Assembly: GCF_905220975.1 (NCBI RefSeq)
Contig: NZ_CAJNBK010000001.1
Location: 372,001-436,000, forward strand
Length of the DNA: 64,000 bases
Direction: 5' to 3'
Source of the DNA: Paraburkholderia haematera
GTDB taxonomy: Bacteria; Pseudomonadota; Gammaproteobacteria; Burkholderiales; Burkholderiaceae
This document shows, piece by piece, positions 55,104 through 62,593 of this stretch (positions within the stretch are counted from its first letter, which is position 1; each line of letters opens with the position of its first letter). Both the position numbers and the translations under genes were made by a program. The notes under the pieces were generated by a model, which was given only the letters and a program-made list of their open reading frames with translations, was not told the DNA's origin and searched no databases.

Positions 55104-56267
55104 TCACGACCCAACAACCCGCACCGGCGCCCGCCGCCTTTCCCACCAGACGGCAACAAGAAACGCAAGCGCAGCAACCAAAAGCACGCTGACCATCGCA
55201 TCATCACCGACCCCCTTCATCAACGCGCCGGCCACAAGCGGCCCACCGAAACTGGCCGCGTTCCACGACGCCCCCACCAGCGAACTCGCCGACACCAGCG
55301 CGACACCGCGAAACCGCTCCCCGCAGGCGACCAGCGACAGCGTATAGATCGCCCCAGCCGTAGCGCCGAGCACATAGAGCAGTGGCCAGCACAGCCACGG
55401 CGACGTAATCGCCCAAGGCAGAAACGGCAGCAGCACCACAACGATCACGCCACAGCCGATATGCACGCGTTCGCGCCCGAGCCGGTCGGCGAGCCAGCCG
55501 ATCGGGAACTGCATGGTCGTGTCGCCGAGCAGCAGGGCCGACGCGAACAGCACGGCCACCTCGCTCGTAATGCCGTGCGCCATCGCGAAGAGCGGCAGCA
55601 GCGACAGCGCGATCGTATCGAACAACGCGAAAAAACCCGTGCCGATCACGAGCGCCGGCATCTGCGGTAGAACATGGCGCCAACTGCCGTGCGCCGCGTG
55701 TTCATCCTCCGACGCTTGCGGCGTCTTGCGGATGCTGGCGAGTGCCGGCAAAGCCAGCAGGAAGATCGCACCGCAAATCAGGAAGCGCCAATGCGTGAAG
55801 CCGGCGATCTGGCTGACCAGCACCGGGCCCGACATCTGGAACAACGTGAAGTTGGTCGCGTAAATCGCGACGACGCGGCCGCGGGTGTCGTCGTTGGCGA
55901 GCTGGTTGACCCATGCTTCGCCGATTGTGAAGAGCAGCGTCAATGCCGCGCCGCAGAGTATGCGTAACAGCGCCCAGAGCCAGAGGTTCGAAGTGAGCTG
56001 CATCAGCGCGGTGGCGAGCGCAACCACCAGCACCGCGCCGACGATCACCTGGCGGCCGCCGAAGCGCGCTGCGACCCAACCGGCCACCGGCACGACAATC
56101 AGGCCGCCGCCCGCTTGTGTGGCGGTCATCAGGCCGACCACGTCGGTGCCATAGCCAGCTTGCGTGAGCGCGAGGGCGGTGAGCGGAAGCGTTGCGCCGC
56201 TGCCGAGTCCGACGACGGCGACACTCAGGATCAGCGCGAGGAAATCGCGTGTGAAGATGACTTTCAT
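55104..56267 (-). CDS. MFS transporter (YcaD-like)
   Basis: A 387-residue twelve-helix major facilitator protein. It begins MKVIFTRDFLALILSVAVVG, has GYGTDVVGLMTATQAGGGLI near 38, RFGGRQVIVGAV near 68 (motif A-like loop), and a loop with KTPQASEDEHAAH between helices 6 and 7. The C-terminal half ends WWERRRAPVRVVGS. It is similar to YcaD-type MFS proteins; no substrate can be assigned. It is leftward, on the other side of the repeat from fahA, and 53 bases downstream of a second MFS gene. Confidence 0.85.
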   Translation of the reverse strand: MKVIFTRDFLALILSVAVVGLGSGATLPLTALALTQAGYGTDVVGLMTATQAGGGLIVVPVAGWVAARFGGRQVIVGAVLVVALATALMQLTSNLWLWALLRILCGAALTLLFTIGEAWVNQLANDDTRGRVVAIYATNFTLFQMSGPVLVSQIAGFTHWRFLICGAIFLLALPALASIRKTPQASEDEHAAHGSWRHVLPQMPALVIGTGFFALFDTIALSLLPLFAMAHGITSEVAVLFASALLLGDTTMQFPIGWLADRLGRERVHIGCGVIVVVLLPFLPWAITSPWLCWPLLYVLGATAGAIYTLSLVACGERFRGVALVSASSLVGASWNAASFGGPLVAGALMKGVGDDAMVSVLLVAALAFLVAVWWERRRAPVRVVGS

Positions 56268-56320
56268 CGGCCGAGATGCTACTACGGCCTCGAGTCATTC
56301 GCACCTTTGTGCGGATTGGG

Positions 56321-57487
56321 TTACCCGGCTACCGCCATCCGTTGCGCGCGCCGGTCGATCGACACCGACCACAACGTCAGCGCCAGCGCGCCGATCGAGG
56401 TCGCCACGCCGACCCACGGCAGCGTAGTGAGCGGCGCCCCCGCGCCGATCGCCATGCCGCCGAGCCACGCGCCCGTTGCATTGCCGAGGTTGAACGCGCC
56501 TTGATTCAAGGTCGACGCCAGATTCGGCGCATGGCTCGCGCGATCGACGATCAGCATTTGCAGCGGCGGCACGATCGCGAAGGCCAGAATGCCCCACACG
56601 AAGATCGTGATCATGGCCGGGATTTCAGCGTGCATCGTGCCGGCGAAAATAGTCAGGATCACGACGATCGCCAGCAGAAACGCGACCAGCGAGGGCATCA
56701 GCCGCCAGTCCGCGAGCTTGCCGCCGAGCGTGCTGCCCACCGTCAGGCCGAGGCCGAACAGCAACAGCACAAACGTGACCGCGTGCGGCGTGAATCCGCT
56801 CACGTCTTCGAGGATCGGCGTGATGTAGGTGAAGGTGGAAAACAGGCTGGCCGACGCGAGCACGCTGATGCCGAGCACCATCAGCACTTGCGGGTTCTTC
56901 AACACGCTGAATTCGCGCACGAGGCTCGCCTTCTGCATCTCGATCTTGGCCGGCAGGCATACCGCGAGCGCGGCTGCAGCGAGAATGCCGATGCCGGTGA
57001 CCGCCCAGAAGGTCGCGCGCCAGCCTACCGCCTGACCGAGCGCCGTGCCGAGCGGCACACCCAGCACGTTGGCGAGCGTCAATCCGGTGAACATCAGCGC
57101 AATGGCCTGCGCGCGACGGTTCGGCGCGACCAGACCGGCCGCAACCACCGAACCGATACCGAAGAACGCGCCATGGCAAAACGCCGTGACGATGCGCGCC
57201 GCCATCAGCACCGCGTAGCCCGGCGCGATCGCGCACAGCAGATTGCCGACGATAAACACGCCGATCAGGCTCATCAACGCCTTCTTGCGCGGCATGTTGG
57301 CCACGGCGATCGCGACGATCGGCGCGCCGATCGTGACGCCGAGCGCATAAGCGGATACCAGCATACCGGCCGCCGGGATCGACACGGACAGATCGCGGGC
57401 GACATCGGGCAGCAGCCCCATGATCACGAATTCAGTGGTACCGATTCCAAAGGCGGCAACGGCAAGGGCGAGCAGGGGTAAAGGCAT
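56321..57487 (-). CDS. MFS transporter (AraJ-like efflux family)
   Basis: A 388-residue MFS protein with GIGTTEFVIMGLLPDVARDL at residue 14, SAYALGVTIGAPIVA near 45, and the loop RKKALMSLIGVF near 67 (motif A analogue). The TEFVIMGLLP signature is typical of the AraJ/YdhP arabinose-efflux-like and chloramphenicol-efflux-like group. The substrate is unknown. It is unrelated in sequence to the adjacent MFS gene, so it is not a recent duplication. Both run leftward with a short gap and may share a transcript. Confidence 0.87.
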   Translation of the reverse strand: MPLPLLALAVAAFGIGTTEFVIMGLLPDVARDLSVSIPAAGMLVSAYALGVTIGAPIVAIAVANMPRKKALMSLIGVFIVGNLLCAIAPGYAVLMAARIVTAFCHGAFFGIGSVVAAGLVAPNRRAQAIALMFTGLTLANVLGVPLGTALGQAVGWRATFWAVTGIGILAAAALAVCLPAKIEMQKASLVREFSVLKNPQVLMVLGISVLASASLFSTFTYITPILEDVSGFTPHAVTFVLLLFGLGLTVGSTLGGKLADWRLMPSLVAFLLAIVVILTIFAGTMHAEIPAMITIFVWGILAFAIVPPLQMLIVDRASHAPNLASTLNQGAFNLGNATGAWLGGMAIGAGAPLTTLPWVGVATSIGALALTLWSVSIDRRAQRMAVAG

Positions 57488-57673
57488 GGTGAGGGAGCGT
57501 GAATCGGCGCGACGGGAAGCGTCGTGCGGCAGGCGCGCATTTTTCGGGGCGAGAACGCATGCGCCATGCGAGGGGAAAACAGTAGGGGATTCTACCTAAG
57601 TCAAAACAGCCTTGCTGAGCGTCAAGGCGGATGTTGTTTTTTGCTGAAAGCCATCCGGGTGCCTGCTTTGGAG

Positions 57674-57699
57674 CGCATAGCCGACCTGCCGGCTATGCG
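57674..57699. terminator. Strong hairpin after the enoyl-CoA hydratase gene
   Basis: A perfect ten-base-pair stem (CGCATAGCCG and complement) with a six-base loop, in the 235-base space between the leftward enoyl-CoA hydratase gene and the AraJ-like gene. No U-run follows, so termination is only possible, not shown. Confidence 0.4.
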
Positions 57700-57722
57700 T
57701 CTCCCAGCGGAATGGCACGGTT

Positions 57723-58547
57723 TTAAGGCGTGTCGTCATCCGGCTTGAAGGTGTTGCCGTGACGGCCGGCGCCTTCGGCAAAACGTGCGGCACCTGCCAC
57801 GCCCTCGTCGAATACCGTCTGATAGCCGCCCGCGCCTTCGCGCCGCAGCGCCAGGGCGAGATCCTCGAGCGTGCTGTTTTCCAGCGCGGAGCGGCGGTCC
57901 GCCAGCAGCGCCGCCTGCGGAAGGGCCGCCAGTTCAGCAGCCAGTTGTTCCGCCGCCGTGCGTGCCTCGCCCGTGGGCACGACGCGGTTGGCGAGACCGA
58001 TGCTGAGCGCTTCCTGCGCCTTCACGGCGCGGCCGGTCAGGATCAGGTCGAGCGCCCGCGAGAGTCCGATCAGACGCGGCAAGCGGATCGTGCCACCATC
58101 AATCAGCGGGATCCCGACGCGCCGGCAGAACACGCCGAGCACGGCGTCTTCTTCGACGACGCGCAAATCGCACATCGCGGCCAGTTCGAGGCCGCCCGCG
58201 ACCGCATAGCCGGCAATCGCGGCGATCACCGGCTTGCTGAAGCTCATGCGCGTCGGTCCCATCGGCCCTGGGCCGCTGCCGTCGGCATGCAGTTCATTGC
58301 GGCGGCTCTCGTCGGCGAGCGCGGTGAGATCCGCCCCGGCGCAGAAGGTGCCCCCCGCGCCGAACAGCACGGCCGCGCGCCATGCCGGCTCGGCTTCGAA
58401 GCGGAGGAAGGCGGCGGTGAGCGCTTGCGCGGTAGGACGGTCGACCGCATTACGCCGCAGGGGGCGTTCGAGCACGATGGTGGCAACGCCGGCATCCTCG
58501 TTGGCTTCAATGCGCACGTGTTCATTCAGATGCTGCGGGATTATCAT
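57723..58547 (-). CDS. Enoyl-CoA hydratase/isomerase family protein
   Basis: Crotonase-fold protein of 274 residues (MIIPQHLNEHVRIEANEDAG). It has GGTFCAGADLTALAD near 67 and AGYAVAGGLELAAMCDLRV near 110, which form the oxyanion hole, and RRVGIPLIDGGTIRLPRLIG near 143. The glutamate that many hydratases use near the first of these (GxG-E) is replaced by R-V-G-I-P-L, so the activity may be isomerase-like or unusual. The frame opens at 58583; ATG 58545-58547 was selected. No pathway partner is adjacent. Confidence 0.85.
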   Translation of the reverse strand: MIIPQHLNEHVRIEANEDAGVATIVLERPLRRNAVDRPTAQALTAAFLRFEAEPAWRAAVLFGAGGTFCAGADLTALADESRRNELHADGSGPGPMGPTRMSFSKPVIAAIAGYAVAGGLELAAMCDLRVVEEDAVLGVFCRRVGIPLIDGGTIRLPRLIGLSRALDLILTGRAVKAQEALSIGLANRVVPTGEARTAAEQLAAELAALPQAALLADRRSALENSTLEDLALALRREGAGGYQTVFDEGVAGAARFAEGAGRHGNTFKPDDDTP

Positions 58548-58649
58548 CGTTGTATCCGTAAAGGTTCGTGTCCGGCCGCTCATGCCGGATGCTCATGCAG
58601 TGTGTCCATGCGCTGTGCTCATGCACGCTGACTAATACCGTTGGTTGTC

Positions 58650-59270
58650 ATGTTTCTTTCACAATCGGCTCGTAGCGTTAGCGCTCTTTTAACGCGCTGG
58701 CGTTTTTTAGCTAGCTCATCGAGCCTGCCTTTGCCCTTGTCAAATACATTGCCCGAAGCCGCACCAGCCTCTGCCGGGACGGTCTGGACTGTGCCCTTGC
58801 ATGACCATTCATGGTACGACCATGTGCGCCTGAAACGCGTCTTCGTGACTGACGGCACGCGCCATCAAGTCGTCATGGTCGACGCGCGCAAGTTGCTGGA
58901 GTGCGCGGATCGCGACAACACCGACTACGTGCTGAAGCCGGTTGCCGAATGGCATTCGGGCAAGGTGCGCGGCATCCGCGAGTTTCTCGATCCGGACAAT
59001 CCGCGCATTCCGCAGATGCCGTACGTGACGATCTCGACGCGTCGCGCGCCGGGTCTGCTGGGCTGGTTCGGTCTTGAGCGCGAAGGCGTGGTGGCGTTTC
59101 GCAACGGGCAGCATCGCGCGCGCTATCTGGCCGATGCCGGTGCGCGCTGGTTTCCGGTGGAAGTCCACGAACGCGAAGCGGCCTTGCTCCGTGAGATATG
59201 CGGTGCAGCGGACGATGCCCGTACGGCGATCCGCCCGAGCACGGTGGATGGCGGCGGCAGCAACGCTTAA
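58650..59270 (+). CDS. Plasmid fertility inhibition factor-like protein
   Basis: A 206-residue protein with basic N-terminal 35 residues, then a domain WTVPLHDHSWYDHVRLKRVF, HQVVMVDARKLLECADRDN, GKVRGIREFLDPDNPRIPQM and VAFRNGQHRARYLADAGARW. The last motif recalls the G-x-H-R nucleotide-binding motif of ParB/sulfiredoxin-fold proteins. I recognise the group as the plasmid fertility inhibition factor (FiwA-like) family, known from plasmids but also present on Burkholderia chromosomes (recollection). ATG 58650 was chosen over TTG 58641. The final bases overlap the stop of the leftward ldhA-like gene by 4 bases. Confidence 0.7.
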   Translation: MFLSQSARSVSALLTRWRFLASSSSLPLPLSNTLPEAAPASAGTVWTVPLHDHSWYDHVRLKRVFVTDGTRHQVVMVDARKLLECADRDNTDYVLKPVAEWHSGKVRGIREFLDPDNPRIPQMPYVTISTRRAPGLLGWFGLEREGVVAFRNGQHRARYLADAGARWFPVEVHEREAALLREICGAADDARTAIRPSTVDGGGSNA

Positions 59271-60265
59271 CTTCGCGCCTGCACGACGTTGCGCGGCGTG
59301 CCGGAATGCCACGCCGCGACGTTATCGAGCGTGGTCTGCGCGATCTCGTTCATCGCCTCTCGCGTGAAAAATGCCTGGTGCGCGGTGACGATCACGTTCG
59401 GGAACATCAGCAGACGGGCCAGCACGTCGTCCTGCAGCGGCAGATTCGAGTGGTCTTCGAAAAAGAGGCCGCCTTCTTCCTCGTACACGTCGAGCCCGAG
59501 ATGGCCGAGTTGGCCGTCCTTCAACGCACCGATCAGCGCATTGGCTTCGACCAGGCCGCCGCGCCCGGTATTGATCAGCATCGCGCCACGCTTCATTTTC
59601 GCGAGTGCGGGCCCGTCGATCAGATGGTACGTGCCGGGCACCAGCGGACAATGCAGGCTGACGACGTCGCTTTCGGCCAGCAGCGTGTCGAGCGGCACGT
59701 AACGCGCGCCAAGCGCGAGCAGATCCGCGGCCGGCGTGCCGGGATCGTGGGCAAGCACCTGCATGCCGAAGCCCGCCATGATGCGGCCGAACACGCGGCC
59801 GATCATGCCGGTACCGATCACGCCCGCAGTCTTGCCGTGCAGGTCGAAGCCGAGCAGTCCATGCAGGGAGAAATCGCCTTCACGGGTGCGCGCGACCGCG
59901 CGCGGCAAGCGCCGGTTCAGCGCGAGAATCAGACCGGCCGCATGTTCGGCGACCGCGTGCGGCGAGTAGGCCGGCACTCGCGCAACCGTCATACCTAGCC
60001 GCTCGGCTGTGGCCAGGTCGACGTGATTGAAGCCCGCCGAGCGCAGCGCGATCATGCGCGTGCCGCCGGCATGGAGACGCTCCAGAACCGCGGCGTCGAC
60101 GTTGTCGTTGACGAATGGGCAGACGACTTCATAGCCCTCTGCGAGGATCGCGGTTTCAACATCGAGATGCGATTCCTGGAAATGCAGTTCATAGCGATGT
60201 GTGCCGTTGGCCTCGGCGAATGTGTCGCTGTCGTATTGGCGGCTGCTGAACAGGATCATGCGCAT
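59267..60265 (-). CDS. ldhA: 2-hydroxyacid dehydrogenase, D-lactate dehydrogenase type
   Basis: NAD-dependent D-2-hydroxyacid dehydrogenase of 332 residues. It has GVIGTGMIGRVFGRIMAGFG near 148 (NAD-binding GxGxxG), and the catalytic trio: Arg in LINTGRGGLVEANAL near 232, Glu in LDVYEEEGGLFFED near 258, and His in VIVTAHQAFFT near 294. The YDSDTFAEAN start and VYEEEGGLFFEDHS patterns match the fermentative D-lactate dehydrogenases (LdhA), although other substrates are possible. ATG 60263-60265 (MRMILFSSRQ) was chosen over the 60361 frame start. It converges with the fertility-inhibition-like gene (4-base overlap). Confidence 0.88.
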   Translation of the reverse strand: MRMILFSSRQYDSDTFAEANGTHRYELHFQESHLDVETAILAEGYEVVCPFVNDNVDAAVLERLHAGGTRMIALRSAGFNHVDLATAERLGMTVARVPAYSPHAVAEHAAGLILALNRRLPRAVARTREGDFSLHGLLGFDLHGKTAGVIGTGMIGRVFGRIMAGFGMQVLAHDPGTPAADLLALGARYVPLDTLLAESDVVSLHCPLVPGTYHLIDGPALAKMKRGAMLINTGRGGLVEANALIGALKDGQLGHLGLDVYEEEGGLFFEDHSNLPLQDDVLARLLMFPNVIVTAHQAFFTREAMNEIAQTTLDNVAAWHSGTPRNVVQARS

Positions 60266-60471
60266 GAATGGCTCCGAAGCGTGCGTGCCGGCGCGGCATG
60301 CGGGCAGCTCAGTATATCGGCCCTTTATGGTAATGATCGCGGCTTGCGATGTCTGATCCAAAAACCTATTCGACCTTTACTAAAGATCATCTTTTGCGAA
60401 GCGAAAGCGGCCGCAATCGAAAATCATATTGACGGCGGTGCAGAATTACAATATTTTTTAAAAAGCAGTCT

Positions 60472-60496
60472 CAAAAAAGCACGAAGAAATCGTGCT
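60472..60496 (-). terminator. Leftward terminator with no gene before it
   Basis: On the leftward strand AGCACGA-TTTCT-TCGTGCT is followed by TTTTTTG, a good intrinsic terminator (stem 60478-60484 with 60490-60496). No gene on that strand ends here, and ldhA starts 207 bases further downstream. It suggests a short leftward RNA from the 60500-60790 region. Confidence 0.7.
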
Positions 60497-60660
60497 GAAA
60501 ACCGGCCATCAGCAGGACATGTCTTTTCAATGCCTTAGACAACTTCGCGAGGAATGCGTGACTGTCGAGCTTGCTGGAAATTTCGCTATTTGTCGCCCCG
60601 TTGCTGCACCGCGGCATGTCTTCTTTTGACGCGAAGAGCGTCATGCCATTGCCATAAAGT

Positions 60661-60675
60661 TTCCATTCAATGGAA
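60661..60675. promoter_or_regulatory. Perfect 7-1-7 palindrome upstream of aspT
   Basis: TTCCATT-C-AATGGAA is an exact inverted repeat, followed at 60675-60691 by a further ATCCGG-TTATG-CCGGAT hairpin. Both lie 35-50 bases upstream of the FNR-type box. It may be an operator for a local regulator or part of an RNA fold; I cannot name the protein. Confidence 0.5.
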
Positions 60676-60710
60676 TCCGGTTATGCCGGATGCTTAATTT
60701 CCGAGTCGAC

Positions 60711-60724
60711 TTGACCTGGATCAA
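60711..60724. promoter_or_regulatory. FNR/Anr-type binding box
   Basis: TTGACCTGGATCAA matches the FNR consensus TTGAT-4-ATCAA at 9 of 10 positions. It is about 66 bases before the aspT-like ATG, upstream of a TTATAA -10-like element (60763-60768). FNR-family proteins activate or repress genes under low oxygen. On the leftward strand it could also act at a candidate promoter near 60676. Confidence 0.7.
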
Positions 60725-60789
60725 ATTCTTTTGAATGCCAGAGAGTTTTTTCAGCTTTCTGCTTATAAACCGTCAATCGGCGAGACAAC

Positions 60790-62475
60790 ATGATCGGTGA
60801 ATTGCTGAGATCTCAACCGGAGATCGCGCTGTTCGCAAGCCTTGCAATCGGATATTTCATTGGCTCGTTTCGCGTGGGGCCAATTCAATTGGGCGGCGTC
60901 TGCGGCACGTTGATTGTTGCCTTGCTATTAGGGCAGACCGGCGCGCGGCTTGCCCCTGATCTGAAAAACATCGCTTTTGCTCTATTCATCTTCGCGCTGG
61001 GTTTCACCGGCGGGCCGCAGTTCTTCGCCAACATCGGCCGGGGCTGGCGCTATGGCTTGCTGTCGGTGGTCGAGATTGTGTCGGTGCTGGCGCTGATCAT
61101 GATCGCGGTGTTGGTGATGCGGCTCGACGCCGGCACGGCGGCCGGCTTGCTGGCCGGCGCCGCTACCGAGTCGGCCGTGATCGGCACGGCTTCTGAGGCG
61201 ATTACGAAGCTTGGCTTCAGCGACGCCGAGACGCTGCGTCTGCAGGCCAACATCGTGACCGCGTACAGCGTGAGCTACCTGTTCGGCCTGATCACCATCG
61301 TTCTGTTCACCAGCCAGTTCGCGCCGCTGCTGTTGCGCGTCAATCTGCGCGAAGAAGCCGAGCGGGTGTGGCGCAAGCTCGGCGGCGACGGTGCGTTTGG
61401 CGAGGGGCAACGGGCCGCGGCGCCGACGCTCGTGGGCCGCGCGTTCCGGGTCGGTGCGGCGGCCGCCGGCGGGACGGTCTATGCACTCGAACAGACTCAC
61501 GGCTTCTACTTGACCGTCGAACAGGTTCGGCGCAACGGCGTCAAGGTACCGGTCGAACCGCAACTGACGTTGGCGGCCGGCGACCTGATTCTGGTAGGCG
61601 GGCGGCGCGAAGCGATCGTGGCCGCGGCGGCCGGCCTCGGCGAAGAAGTGGCGGACGCCGGCTTTGACCAGGTCATTGCGGAGAAGCTGGACGTCGTGCT
61701 GACACGCAAAGAGGCGCACGGTCTGACGCTCAAGCAGATGCGCGAACGGGCGAAGCCGGAAGAAGGCCGCGGCGTCTATGTCGCGGCAGTCACGCGGCTT
61801 GAAACCACGGTGCCTGCTCTGCCCGGCACCGAACTCAATCGCGGCGACATTTTGACGCTGGTGGGCGCGAAGGCCAACGTCGAACGCGGCGCGCGGCATC
61901 TGGGCTACGTGCTCACCGCGACCCAGAAAACCGACTTCGTTTTTCTCGGCCTGGGCGTGCTGGTCGGCATGGCGATCGGCCATCTCGGCGGACGCATTGG
62001 TGGCGTCTCGATCGCGCTCGGCACGGGCGGCGGATGCCTGCTCTCGGGGTTGTTGTTCGGCTGGATCCGTTCGCGCTATCCGTTCGTCGGTTCGTTGCCT
62101 TCGGCGGCCGCGCAAATTCTCAAGGACTTCGGCCTTGCCACCTTCATTGCCGCAGTCGGGCTCTCGGCGGGACCCGATGCCATCAAGCTCGTGCGCGAGT
62201 ACGGTCTGGCGTTGCCCGTCGCCGGCATTCTGATGGTGCTCGTGCCCGGATTGCTGTCGCTCTGGATCGGCCGCGTGTTTCTCAAGCTCGAAGCGCCCAT
62301 GCTGCTCGGCGCCATTGCCGGTCAGCAATGCAGCACGCCGGCGATCAGCGCGCTGGTGGGCGTGACCGGCAATTCGACGCCCGTGATCGGCTACACGATC
62401 ACTTATGCGCTCTCGAACATTCTGTTGCCGCTGCTGGGGCCGATTGTGGTTGGCCTTGCCGGGAAGTTCGGCTAG
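60790..62475 (+). CDS. AspT/YidE-type aspartate:alanine antiporter
   Basis: A 561-residue inner-membrane antiporter of the aspartate:alanine exchanger family. It has two repeated membrane halves, the first opening EIALFASLAIGYFIGSFRVG (residues about 10-30) with the GPIQLGGVCGT motif, the second starting near residue 380 (FLGLGVLVGMAIGHLGGRIG, SIALGTGGGCLLSGLLFGWI), and between them two TrkA-C regulatory domains (AVTRLETTVPALPGTELNRGD). AspT exchanges aspartate for alanine and, with aspartate decarboxylase, makes a proton motive force and resists acid. RBS is weak (CGGCGAG). It is followed after 118 bases by a second copy of the family. Confidence 0.87.
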   Translation: MIGELLRSQPEIALFASLAIGYFIGSFRVGPIQLGGVCGTLIVALLLGQTGARLAPDLKNIAFALFIFALGFTGGPQFFANIGRGWRYGLLSVVEIVSVLALIMIAVLVMRLDAGTAAGLLAGAATESAVIGTASEAITKLGFSDAETLRLQANIVTAYSVSYLFGLITIVLFTSQFAPLLLRVNLREEAERVWRKLGGDGAFGEGQRAAAPTLVGRAFRVGAAAAGGTVYALEQTHGFYLTVEQVRRNGVKVPVEPQLTLAAGDLILVGGRREAIVAAAAGLGEEVADAGFDQVIAEKLDVVLTRKEAHGLTLKQMRERAKPEEGRGVYVAAVTRLETTVPALPGTELNRGDILTLVGAKANVERGARHLGYVLTATQKTDFVFLGLGVLVGMAIGHLGGRIGGVSIALGTGGGCLLSGLLFGWIRSRYPFVGSLPSAAAQILKDFGLATFIAAVGLSAGPDAIKLVREYGLALPVAGILMVLVPGLLSLWIGRVFLKLEAPMLLGAIAGQQCSTPAISALVGVTGNSTPVIGYTITYALSNILLPLLGPIVVGLAGKFG

Positions 62476-62593
62476 GCGGGCAGATGGGTTGCGCGCGGCG
62501 TGGCGCGCAGCCAACCCCATGCGGATGCCGTGAGGTCCGGATGGGTATGCAGCACCCAGTACTCAGTATCGCAAACTATCCAGCGAGGGCACG

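Noticed and set aside
60982..62520. Leftward 512-residue ORF
   Set aside because: Antisense to the aspT-type gene, Arg/Gln/Ala-rich; the membrane protein on the other strand is unmistakable.
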